This document shows positions 13,252-20,719 of a stretch of DNA of 20,909 nt, piece after piece (the stretch's first letter is position 1; every line of letters starts with the position of its first letter). The DNA comes from a virus. Position numbers and translations under genes: made by a program. Below the pieces are notes generated by a model that saw only the letters and a program-made list of their open reading frames with translations, ran no database searches and was not told where the DNA came from. The DNA is taken from positions 1-20,909 of the IMG/VR virus record IMGVR_UViG_3300035698_006736. The stretch is one strand, 5' to 3'.

Positions 13252-14325
13252 TTATCCTTGAGCTTTAGCAAAAGTTGACATAACAACCGTGCTAAAATCT
13301 TGCGAGTTAAATACAGACTTCTTCTGACCATAAATAAACCCAGCAGAAACACCAAGCTGATTACCATAGTCAAACATTTCCTCAACCCATGACGCTTTGT
13401 TGTCGGAATTGTCTTGCCCAAAGCCACAAATCAACGATTGCGCACCACATAAAACAGCACGTCGCACACCATCAGTTGCAGTACCCAGAGTAAACGGAAT
13501 GTATGTACTCTCATGCAATACAACATTGTTGTACACACCCAACGCGCCCGTGAATATTGGATTAGTCGCAACTTCACTTTTACCAGCATAACCAGCAAAA
13601 GCCGCTTTTTGAATATCCAACCATTGACCCGTATCAGTAGACGTACGCAAAGCAGTCGTTTGATAAGGATGCAAGAAACAAACATAATAATCTTCGCCCA
13701 TATATTTAAACGGACGTATAGCAGGACTATTTGTTTTGGCAATCTCCACCGCGTAATCAATGAATTTCAAATTCATAGCATTCGAAGCCGAAGCCGATAA
13801 AACCTCAGCTTCACTAAGAAGACCATTCGCGTAATACCAATTGTTTGAACTTGGCGCAACTGGAGAGTTATTACCCGTGAATCTAGTATCCGTTTGTGAG
13901 GTGTTACCACATAATTGGTTAAACCCACCTGTATCAAATCGAGCCGCCCACCAATCTTGAAGACCCATAAACGCTTCATTTCTCATAGAATAAGGAACTC
14001 GTTGCTCACTCATTTTACCAGCAGAACGTACAGCATTACGCAATTGATTAATCAATAGTGAATCACTATAGAAGTCCATCGCTTCTTCTTGACCTTCCAA
14101 TGTTCCATCACCTTGGACACCGTTACCAGACAATTGCATACGCAAACCTACAGTAACTTTATCGCCAGCACCTTTTGAAGGCTCAACCATTTTTTGAATC
14201 ATTGAATCGGCAGTATCACCAATAAATTGATATAAACGTGTTTGTTTAAGAGCTTCTCGAAATAGACGCTCTGACCATAATTTAACGGCTAAGGGATTAT
14301 TCACCCCAAAATTGGTAGTAGCCAT
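13252..14325 (-). CDS. Major capsid protein, N4-gp56 family
   Basis: 357 aa from the ATG at 14325, preferred over the GTG two codons upstream because AAGGAG lies 5 nt before it (the GTG overlaps the AAGGAG itself). The sequence MATTNFGVNNPLAVKLWSER, followed by LFREALKQTRLYQFIGD and KGAGDKVTVGLRMQLSGNGV in shortened form, then DGTLEGQEEAMDFYSDSLLI, is the conserved start of the N4-gp56 major capsid family (HK97-type fold). Later: MRNEAFMGLQDWWAARFDTG, MGEDYYVCFLHPYQ, and a C-terminal VEEMFDYGNQLGVSAGFIYG. It assembles the icosahedral shell with the scaffold encoded just upstream. A 164-nt untranslated leader precedes it, the longest untranslated gap in the late block. Confidence 0.88.
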   Translation of the reverse strand: MATTNFGVNNPLAVKLWSERLFREALKQTRLYQFIGDTADSMIQKMVEPSKGAGDKVTVGLRMQLSGNGVQGDGTLEGQEEAMDFYSDSLLINQLRNAVRSAGKMSEQRVPYSMRNEAFMGLQDWWAARFDTGGFNQLCGNTSQTDTRFTGNNSPVAPSSNNWYYANGLLSEAEVLSASASNAMNLKFIDYAVEIAKTNSPAIRPFKYMGEDYYVCFLHPYQTTALRTSTDTGQWLDIQKAAFAGYAGKSEVATNPIFTGALGVYNNVVLHESTYIPFTLGTATDGVRRAVLCGAQSLICGFGQDNSDNKASWVEEMFDYGNQLGVSAGFIYGQKKSVFNSQDFSTVVMSTFAKAQG

Positions 14326-14489
14326 TAGCACTCCTTGTTAAAAGTTAAAAACAAATTTCTCTCTTGTGTTTCTAACGCTGAAACTATGCGAAATGGCTCT
14401 TTAACGTAAGAACGAAACGAATAAATTTTAAACGGGCTTGACGCGCACCAACGAAATGTTTTTTTATATTACACCAAACGGAATATCAA
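14326..14489 (-). promoter_or_regulatory. Untranslated leader of the capsid gene with weak promoter candidate
   Basis: No start codon gives a plausible frame here on the minus strand. TTGATA (14489-14484) and TATAAA (14468-14463) are 15 nt apart, a near-consensus but short-spaced promoter that would place a start about 130 nt before the capsid ATG. Repeated ATTTCG/TTCGTT elements lie between. A separate capsid promoter or processed 5' leader would raise capsid expression; this is inference. Confidence 0.3.
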
Positions 14490-15527
14490 TTACAACTCAC
14501 CCTTTGCATACTTCTTAAACATCTTCTCGAACTCTTTATCATTTAATCGTGATAATTCATCCAATGTTATTTTCTTAGAGCCTGATTCACCACCAGTAGA
14601 ACCCAGGCTTTTGCCTTTCTTCATGCCTTGATTAATAGTCTCTAATTGTGGCTTGCTTTTATTCGCAATTGTTTTTGGAACTTGAAATCCTCTTGCCCGT
14701 GCAATATTCATAATCAATTCAGGCGCGGACATATTGCGCTGTTTAGCATCATTTAATAATGATAATTTATCTTGTAATAATAATTCACGTGTTTGTTGAT
14801 CGTTATACCCTAATGCTTTGTATTCATTTACAACTGATTCTTCTAAGAATCCAGCTGCACCGTCAAACTCTGGGTTTTCCTTGGCGTATTCTTGACGTTC
14901 TGCAATATATTCATTGTTTAGAGTCATGGCTTGTTGTTGCGCTTGTTGATTTTGACCTTGTTGCGATAAATATTGCTGTTGTTGCTGAACATTTTGCGTT
15001 AATTGTTCGTTTTGCCATTTTAAATAAGCTATGGGATCGCTTTCATAATCAGGAGATACTTCTTTTTGATTAACCATTTGTTGATTGGGATTCATTAAAG
15101 ATGTTAAAGCATCTTGTAATTTAGCGGTTTGCGCCTGCAAATCATTAAACTTTTTATCTTGTTCTTTGCGTTTATTTCTTTCTTCTTTTAAAGCCGCTTT
15201 TAAATTGTTGGCCATCTTTGTGGATTTGTCACTCTCTGGCTGTTCTTCTTGTCCTTCGTCTGATTCTTGTTCTTCTTCTAATTCTGACTCTTCGTCTGAA
15301 TAATCAACGTCATTTTCTTCTGTTTGCTCGCTTTCATTATCAGTGGTGGTTTCGTCATTCGATTCATTTTCGCTTTCTAGTTCAATTGTGGTTGTTTCTT
15401 GCTCGTCGGATGAATCGTTTGTTTCGACACTTTCCGTATTTTCGGCAGCCTCCGTAATACCTGCGTCCCCACCACTTTCAAAATAATTACTGTATTGTTG
15501 TTCAAACCCTTTTGAATTTTCAGACAT
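14490..15527 (-). CDS. Scaffold-like head assembly protein
   Basis: 345 aa. Residues about 18-103 are extremely acidic, with Glu, Asp, Ser, Thr and Asn making up most positions (ESENESNDETTTDNESEQTEEN; DEESELEEEQESDEGQEEQPE in shortened form). Residues about 105-140 are a charged coiled coil (LKAALKEERNKRKEQDKKFND), then a Gln-rich tract (NVQQQQQYLSQQGQNQQAQ) and a helical C-terminus with a basic end (KITLDELSRLNDKEFEKMFKKY). Acidic/disordered start, coiled coil and basic C-terminal helix are typical of phage scaffolds, in which the basic helix binds the capsid protein. It lies directly before the major capsid gene. GAGG lies 6 nt before the ATG. No protease motif is seen. Confidence 0.75.
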   Translation of the reverse strand: MSENSKGFEQQYSNYFESGGDAGITEAAENTESVETNDSSDEQETTTIELESENESNDETTTDNESEQTEENDVDYSDEESELEEEQESDEGQEEQPESDKSTKMANNLKAALKEERNKRKEQDKKFNDLQAQTAKLQDALTSLMNPNQQMVNQKEVSPDYESDPIAYLKWQNEQLTQNVQQQQQYLSQQGQNQQAQQQAMTLNNEYIAERQEYAKENPEFDGAAGFLEESVVNEYKALGYNDQQTRELLLQDKLSLLNDAKQRNMSAPELIMNIARARGFQVPKTIANKSKPQLETINQGMKKGKSLGSTGGESGSKKITLDELSRLNDKEFEKMFKKYAKGEL

Positions 15528-15538
15528 TTAAAACCTCG

Positions 15539-15682
15539 TTAATCTTTGGAATGTAAAAAAGCCACGTGCAAACAACGCGTGCAAGTATGCGCATATGAAT
15601 CGTGCACAGCATAATACCATTTTGCTTCGCCAAACTTATGACCAAACCATTTACATAATAGTTTATTAAATAGCTTTTTCAT
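15539..15682 (-). CDS. 47-aa Cys/His (zinc-ribbon-like) protein, DUF1660-type
   Basis: 47 residues: MKKLFNKLLCKWFGHKFGEA at the start, then HTCTRCLHV. Cys10, His15, Cys34 and Cys37 (C-x4-H ... C-x2-C) suit one zinc ion. The 'LLCK.FGHK...C.RC' pattern resembles the small prophage proteins grouped as DUF1660. Function unknown. It starts 14 nt after the portal stop with a weak ribosome site and ends 11 nt before the scaffold start, so it sits in a head-gene block where no extra gene is required. Classification from pattern memory only. Confidence 0.6.
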   Translation of the reverse strand: MKKLFNKLLCKWFGHKFGEAKWYYAVHDSYAHTCTRCLHVAFLHSKD

Positions 15683-15696
15683 TGGTTCGCCGCATG

Positions 15697-17667
15697 TTAA
15701 AGGTAATTATTGTTGCTTGCGCCTGACATATCAAGCATTTTCAATACTGATTCTAAAACTTCTTTTTGAGTTTTAACGCTATCCATTTCAGTTAAAGAAC
15801 GTTCGCGCATAGCTTTTGTAATATCATAACCAGTATCAGCGTACGTTTTAGCAACATCAGCTTGAGTTTTTTTAATGTCAACTTTCCCTTGTTCTAGTGC
15901 TTGTTCTTTAGATGCTATTTCTAGTTCGGCTAATTTTTTCTTAACTTCATTCGCTAAAGTTTCCATTTCATCTGGTTTTTGTTCGTTGATTTGTTTTTTC
16001 CATTTGATTTTTAAATCAGCAGGTAATGGAGAGAAATCTATAATTTCAGGTGGAACCGGGATGCCTGCTTGCATTAATTGTGGGAGCATAGACACTAACG
16101 TTTCAAATGTGCGTTGTTGTGTGTTTTGCGACGTTGGAGCTGCATCCACTACAATATCGTATTTGAAGTCTAATTTATCACGCAGCAACGGCACGTATTG
16201 CGCCATTTCATCACCTTCGATTTTAATTAGGCGACCATCAGAGATATAATTCAATACGAAATCAGCTAACACGCGGCCTTCTGTTTTTCTATATTTGCGT
16301 AAACCATCAAAGAAATCTGCCAATATTGTAATGCCTGCTTGTTTTCGGCCTTCTTCTACGGCTACGGCTTGATCGCGATTTGCAGCACCTAACAACTCCA
16401 GATTGATACCGACCAATTCGTTAACTGATTCAACCGCAAAACCTAACAGTCTATCAATTCCTTGTGGATAATCAGGTTTAACTTTTGGTTGTAATTTGCC
16501 TAATCCACCAGGTTGCAGTTGTACGTTTTTAGCAGGGTGTGAAATATCATTTTGAAAACGCGATAAATCAGCAATAGCACCTTTTTCATAAAAGTAGCCG
16601 CCAGAAGGGTTACTATTAAGAATATATAATATTTGAGATAGCCATTTATTAGCATACATTTGTGGGTCGTGAATCAATTTCAATAGGCCAAACCATGAAT
16701 TGTTATTTCTATCAGTTAAGCCCGTCATACAATTAAAGGTAAACATATTAATTGGGCAATCGCCTTCGTCTAGTTTTTCTTTCCCGTAAAAAAACGCTTG
16801 TTTGAATTTTCTTTTAGTTTGACGAACCCAAGTTAAGCCCAGTAATTCAACACGTGATTTAATTTTTTTAAATTCTTTTTCACTTTTAGTTTCAATTTCC
16901 CCGTCAACATCAATTCGATAAAATATCTCTCTTTCCCACCATTGATATTGAACTACTGTTATTTTGTTATTGTTTTCGGCTAAATCATTGCTTTGATCAC
17001 TACGATAAAAACGCGCTTCTTCTACATCAATTGGTTGCGATACATTGTCATCAAGATTATACATATCGTTTTGGCCTTCTTGAAACAATTCTGCATCAGG
17101 CCAAATTTCTTTGAAATCTTCTTTGCTGTATTTCTTTTTGCGTGCGCGCCAACGAGTATCTTCTAAATTTCTTTTGCGTGCAGAAGGATCCCAGCTCATT
17201 TCTAAAGGATCGACTCTATCAATAATAATTTCACCATCGGGATCGCTTTCGTAACTCAAACGCGTTTCAGTCCACCCCATGCCGCAAATAACGCAATCTT
17301 TAAACGCTTGGCTTTCTTCATCTTCTGCATCTGTATTATCACGAACCCAGTCAACAGCACCTGTTAATAATTCGCTTGTAATTGCATCGCCTTGCTCGCG
17401 GGCGGTATAAGAAACTGTTTGTCTGTTTTGTATTTCAATACCAATTACTGCATTAACCACACGCACTGTTCTATTAAACGTTATTGCTGGGCGTTCTTCT
17501 TCGCGTAGTCGAGCTAAGTCTTCTTCGCTCCATTGATGGCCTGCATAAAAATCATAAGCCGTTACGGCTTGTTCTTGCCATGTCTTTTGAAACTTTTCAG
17601 CGTTTTTTATGTTGTCAAAAACTTTTTTGCTTAAAGGTTTGTCCAAATTCGTATCGTCATTTGACAT
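15697..17667 (-). CDS. Portal protein, P22-like
   Basis: 656 aa. The N-terminus contains WQEQAVTAYDFYAGHQWSEE, then ERPAITFNRTVRVVNAVIG and IEIQNRQTVSYTARE, the conserved P22-type portal start (YDFYAGHQW, RP..TFNR). Next come CGMGWTETRLSY, IDRVDPLEMSWDPSARKRN, then long clip and stem helices and the loop FFYGKEKLDEGDCPINMFTF. The C-terminal third is charged helical (LANEVKKKLAELEIASKEQ; DIKKTQADVAKTYADTGY), the barrel-like region. It forms the dodecameric DNA channel at one vertex and docks the terminase. Length is close to P22 gp1 (about 725 aa). Its ATG follows the terminase TAA directly (TAAATG), with GGAG 8 nt upstream in the terminase end. Confidence 0.85.
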   Translation of the reverse strand: MSNDDTNLDKPLSKKVFDNIKNAEKFQKTWQEQAVTAYDFYAGHQWSEEDLARLREEERPAITFNRTVRVVNAVIGIEIQNRQTVSYTAREQGDAITSELLTGAVDWVRDNTDAEDEESQAFKDCVICGMGWTETRLSYESDPDGEIIIDRVDPLEMSWDPSARKRNLEDTRWRARKKKYSKEDFKEIWPDAELFQEGQNDMYNLDDNVSQPIDVEEARFYRSDQSNDLAENNNKITVVQYQWWEREIFYRIDVDGEIETKSEKEFKKIKSRVELLGLTWVRQTKRKFKQAFFYGKEKLDEGDCPINMFTFNCMTGLTDRNNNSWFGLLKLIHDPQMYANKWLSQILYILNSNPSGGYFYEKGAIADLSRFQNDISHPAKNVQLQPGGLGKLQPKVKPDYPQGIDRLLGFAVESVNELVGINLELLGAANRDQAVAVEEGRKQAGITILADFFDGLRKYRKTEGRVLADFVLNYISDGRLIKIEGDEMAQYVPLLRDKLDFKYDIVVDAAPTSQNTQQRTFETLVSMLPQLMQAGIPVPPEIIDFSPLPADLKIKWKKQINEQKPDEMETLANEVKKKLAELEIASKEQALEQGKVDIKKTQADVAKTYADTGYDITKAMRERSLTEMDSVKTQKEVLESVLKMLDMSGASNNNYL

Positions 17668-19206
17668 TTATGCGCTCCATTGACTGAAATTGTGGTTTTT
17701 GTTTTTCTTAGTATAGCGATCTGCTTTTGGATCATCCAAATATAAATCAGGCCAGCAAGTATTCATATTTTCATCTAAGATTCTAGCTAATGCATCTAGC
17801 ATATCATCGTGTGCGCAATACGGAAAACGTTTGTACTCTTCATCTACAAAGATGCGTGTTAAATCTTCTAGTTTACCTTCGGAAGTTGTGTAATGAATTC
17901 CAGTTGGTATATAAAATCTTTTTTGTTCGAAATAAGGAACTAACTTTTTAATCCTATCAATTTTTGATAAACGCCCACCAAGTTCTATTACATGAAAATG
18001 ATAATTATGTTTATTCATACATTGCTGTAGATATTCAGTATCTGCTTGTACACCGTATCGTTCATAACCCACATGCAATGGTCTCCACCTGCGATGCAAA
18101 TTAAATAAAGTTTCGGCGCGCTGTGTTAATGAAAGTCTATCGCGCACCATATCAAGCAAATAATAATTATTATCTTGGCCTAATCCTACAACGCACATCA
18201 CGGTATAGTCGGCATTTGCTTTTTTACTGCTTGCGGAGTCTACGGTAATGTATACGTTCATGCCGTCGTGGTGTTCATAATCGAAATAAGATAGCCATTC
18301 TAGTTTGAAATTTTGATCTTTTTCTGGGAGTGGATTTAGTAGCATTTGTGAATTGTATACGTATGCTCCTTGATCTTGTTTCTTTTGATCTAATTCTTCA
18401 CGAGTCAACAAGTGCGGGTTTCCTTCTTCATCTTCACACGGGTGAATTCTAGGTATCACAGTGCCACGCTCCATCATTGACGCATAAGTATCATCATAAT
18501 GATATCGCGTGCCAATATAACGAAACCATGCGCCTTTAGCCCCTAGATTTAGCGATAACTCCCAAGCTTGCGTTGTTTTATCAATCATCTCTTTCGAACG
18601 AACATTCTCAATTGTTACCACATCATCATAAACCAATACTTCAAAATGCTTCGATGTTGGTTGACCTTCAACAATTCCCCACGCTTCAACCGTGCATTCT
18701 TTCGGGTTGGATTTGCGTTTAACTATTATCCCTTCATCAGACCATTTAAGGCTATCCTTCGAAGGCTTTTCGAATAATACATCAGGAAACAATTGTTTTA
18801 ATAATTCGTTTGATTCTAATTCACGTTTGATTTGTGATAGAAATTGTTTGGCAATAGGGCGCGTACAACTAAAAATACCAAAAGTTAATTCATGCGGGAT
18901 AATGGGATGATCACCATGCGACGCCAATAAATCTTGAATGGTTTTCGCAAATGTAATTACACTTGATTTGTAATGCGCCCTAGCCCATAAATCAAGTCGC
19001 CCATTTGGGTTCGCTTGAACCTCACGACAGCGCGCTAATAACCACGGATGAAATACATCAGGCCGATTAAGACCGAACCACAACAAAAAGAATAAATCAG
19101 TCCTTATCAGATATCGCATCGTCGCTATTTTTTCCTGCGGCGACGAGTTTTGCAAAACGCTCATCAATTGCTTGTAGTGCGTTAATTGAGTCAAATTGAA
19201 TTGCAT
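17668..19206 (-). CDS. Terminase large subunit (TerL)
   Basis: 512 aa from the ATG at 19206. Other ATGs at 19164 and 19119 are possible; a TTG at 19263 would extend it but is unlikely. Numbering from 19206: RYLIRTDLFFLLWFGLNRPDV at about 31-51 (shortened), an unusual Walker A LDLWARAHYKSSVIT near 71-85, Walker B VLVYDDV (Asp204-205), coupling motif YIGTRYHYDD near 250-259, and the RNaseH-like nuclease with YITVDSASSKKANADY (Asp323). The C-terminus carries YCAHDDMLDALARIL, supplying late catalytic Asp residues. It cuts the concatemer and pumps DNA into the prohead through the portal encoded next. It overlaps the 99-aa gene upstream by about 110 nt from this start, less from the later ATGs. Confidence 0.88.
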   Translation of the reverse strand: MQFNLTQLTHYKQLMSVLQNSSPQEKIATMRYLIRTDLFFLLWFGLNRPDVFHPWLLARCREVQANPNGRLDLWARAHYKSSVITFAKTIQDLLASHGDHPIIPHELTFGIFSCTRPIAKQFLSQIKRELESNELLKQLFPDVLFEKPSKDSLKWSDEGIIVKRKSNPKECTVEAWGIVEGQPTSKHFEVLVYDDVVTIENVRSKEMIDKTTQAWELSLNLGAKGAWFRYIGTRYHYDDTYASMMERGTVIPRIHPCEDEEGNPHLLTREELDQKKQDQGAYVYNSQMLLNPLPEKDQNFKLEWLSYFDYEHHDGMNVYITVDSASSKKANADYTVMCVVGLGQDNNYYLLDMVRDRLSLTQRAETLFNLHRRWRPLHVGYERYGVQADTEYLQQCMNKHNYHFHVIELGGRLSKIDRIKKLVPYFEQKRFYIPTGIHYTTSEGKLEDLTRIFVDEEYKRFPYCAHDDMLDALARILDENMNTCWPDLYLDDPKADRYTKKNKNHNFSQWSA

Positions 19207-19396
19207 TATTATCTTTTCCGCTGATTTCCATATTTTGGGTAGGTTTTCCAAGCATTCTATCAAGAACTGTATTAATTGCTTGCATATCGCCTTTGAGTGC
19301 TTTTTTAATTAACGCTTTTAAAATGTGTTGCGCCAATTCGTCGCCATCTATTTGCTGCTCGAGTAATTTATTTAACTGGTTCGATAACTTGCTCAT
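19097..19396 (-). CDS. 99-aa packaging-associated protein of unknown role
   Basis: 99 aa, helical: LSNQLNKLLEQQIDGDELAQ, then ILKALIKKALKGDMQAINTVLDRM in shortened form, then LGKPTQNMEISGKDNN. The 'KAL.GD..AI...LDR.LGKP.Q.ME' segment is one I recognise in small phage proteins coded before TerL, some grouped with terminase small-subunit or DUF5681-like proteins. There is no clear HTH, so it is probably an accessory to the TerS coded farther upstream. AAGGAG lies 10 nt before the ATG; the start overlaps the glycosyltransferase by 29 nt, and the end lies inside the TerL gene. Confidence 0.6.
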   Translation of the reverse strand: MSKLSNQLNKLLEQQIDGDELAQHILKALIKKALKGDMQAINTVLDRMLGKPTQNMEISGKDNNAIQFDSINALQAIDERFAKLVAAGKNSDDAISDKD

Positions 19397-20186
19397 TTTC
19401 GATTAACTCCTTGGCTCGATATTTTAAATTGCCTTTCAAATGTGTTGCGTAGTCAGCTAGAAAACACTTAGAAAAAACATCTTCGCCCAGCTCGCCCTCG
19501 CACATTTTAACAAAGTGGTTTGAATCCATGGACTTTCTTATTTCATCAAAAACAAAACTATCGTGCCATTCAGGCAATTTGAATACGTCATGAGTTGAAT
19601 AAGCATCGCAGACACCATTAATCAAATCCATTGATGCAGAGCCGCTTTTAAATATCATGAATCCGCATTCACTATGAATATAATTTCTAGCTAAATATGC
19701 AATTGATGCGCCATTGATGAATAGGTTTTTAATTTCTTGTTCAAGGTTTTGCATGTAATCAATCATCATGATATCGGCATCAAGCCATATCAAATAAAAG
19801 TTTTCATGATGCCGCATAGCTTTTTTAAATGCGTGTTGCATTGCATACCATTTACGGCAAAAAGCAAAAGCATTTAATTTGTAATTGTAACCACTTTTCT
19901 TTTGATCATCGAGCCAAATTCCTTCATGAATCGGTAAAAATTCTTTACCTTTTTTGCTTTCATCAGATTTTATTTCTAATAAAAACTTAAGCAATTCAGG
20001 CGAGCAATGATAAAGGTTTCTATAGTTTGTACTTTCATAACTTATTTTTGGGGTTAAAGTTATATTATTCTCATAATAAACTTTGAGATAATGTTCTTTT
20101 GTGGCTTTTACCATCAACGGCAAAGTGTATTGAGCGATTTTGTCAAAATAAGATTCGCCGAAACTCGTTACAAATTCAATGTTCAT
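19368..20186 (-). CDS. GT-A glycosyltransferase-like protein in the packaging block
   Basis: 272 aa. Starts MNIEFVTSFGESYFDKIAQY, a first strand then helix typical of GT-A folds. FLPIHEGIWLDDQ (about 83-95) and KLNAFAFCRKWYAMQHAF lead to YLIWLDADIMMIDYM, with the DXD motif at 136-138. Later SIAYLARNYIHSECGFMIF and PEWHDSFVFDEIRKSM give the acceptor-side elements; HDS-type segments occur in galactosyltransferase-like families. Substrate unknown. It is placed between TerS and the 99-aa protein, where packaging genes are normally contiguous, so it looks like an inserted moron without its own promoter. The ribosome site is weak (GAGAC). It differs from the GT8-like enzyme at 9806-10510 in size and motif context. 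Confidence 0.7.
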   Translation of the reverse strand: MNIEFVTSFGESYFDKIAQYTLPLMVKATKEHYLKVYYENNITLTPKISYESTNYRNLYHCSPELLKFLLEIKSDESKKGKEFLPIHEGIWLDDQKKSGYNYKLNAFAFCRKWYAMQHAFKKAMRHHENFYLIWLDADIMMIDYMQNLEQEIKNLFINGASIAYLARNYIHSECGFMIFKSGSASMDLINGVCDAYSTHDVFKLPEWHDSFVFDEIRKSMDSNHFVKMCEGELGEDVFSKCFLADYATHLKGNLKYRAKELIENEQVIEPVK

Positions 20187-20198
20187 ACGTCTCTATCG

Positions 20199-20525
20199 TT
20201 ACAATTTATCAATGATTTTATCAGCTAATTGTTCCAATTTGTCGTCATCGCTGCGATCTTTTTCACGCCATCGAGCGCGCGTTTTTAACCAAAAAATAAG
20301 GGCTTTTATATCACCTTCATCAACTGCTTTTGAATACAGCCGATTCGCAACCCTAGCGTTTGCCCTTGTCAATGCGGTGTCTAATTCGTGACGATAATAC
20401 AAACGCAATGTTTCATCACTTATACCAATATGTTTTGAGATTTCATCTTGAGTGTGACCAAAACTGACTAAAGCGGCCACCTCCGCTCGTGTTTTATCAG
20501 TTGGTTCGTGTTTTGGATTACCCAT
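20199..20525 (-). CDS. Terminase small subunit (TerS)
   Basis: 108 aa from the ATG at 20525, chosen because AAAGGAG lies 8 nt upstream; an upstream in-frame ATG at 20564 has no such site. Residues about 10-46 make a helix-turn-helix: TRAEVAALVSFGHTQDEISKHIGISDETLRLYY in shortened form. Residues 60-90 read ANRLYSKAVDEGDIKALIFW followed by LKTRARWREKDR, the 'A..FWLK...GWRE' element seen in many phage TerS proteins; the basic/acidic C-terminal helix (LEQLADKIIDKL) likely contacts TerL. TerS recognises the packaging site and regulates TerL. TerL is two genes downstream, separated by a glycosyltransferase and a small gene. A promoter candidate precedes it. Confidence 0.75.
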   Translation of the reverse strand: MGNPKHEPTDKTRAEVAALVSFGHTQDEISKHIGISDETLRLYYRHELDTALTRANARVANRLYSKAVDEGDIKALIFWLKTRARWREKDRSDDDKLEQLADKIIDKL

Positions 20526-20553
20526 ATTTGCAACTCCTTTAAATGTTTTTGTC

Positions 20554-20583
20554 ATTATAGCCATGTAATCTGTTAATCACCAA
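20554..20583 (-). promoter_or_regulatory. Promoter candidate before terminase genes
   Basis: On the minus strand a perfect TATAAT (20559-20554) lies 18 nt after TTGGTG (20583-20578, three of six consensus bases). Expected start near 20547, giving a leader of about 22 nt before the TerS ATG. The -35 overlaps the stop region of the preceding small gene. Score is moderate. Confidence 0.45.
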
Positions 20584-20719
20584 CATATTGAAACGATGCA
20601 GTTAAACGCCTACTGCTTGCAGATGCTTGTTGTGATCCTGTGTTTGACTTGCTCGTATGGCCTGGCTTCCTGGTCATTACCCATTTATCTGTTTCGACTA
20701 CATGGACAATATTCGGCAT
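20573..20719 (-). CDS. 48-aa protein, possibly DUF2188-like
   Basis: 48 aa: MPNIVHVVETDKWVMTRKPG, then HTSKSNTGSQQASASSRRL, ending ASFQYVGD. 'HVV...W.V...G..' with a following Ser/Thr/Gln-rich helix weakly resembles the start of DUF2188 proteins, though the usual C-terminal strand is not evident. AAGGA lies 6 nt before the ATG, a good site, and the gene overlaps the end of the methyltransferase gene by 22 nt. Function unknown. Confidence 0.55.
   Translation of the reverse strand: MPNIVHVVETDKWVMTRKPGHTSKSNTGSQQASASSRRLTASFQYVGD

Noticed and set aside
15875-16249. Plus-strand open frame of 124 codons with many Cys and Ser
   Set aside because: It is antisense to the portal gene, whose conserved motifs fix the real frame; the Cys content is a by-product of portal codons.
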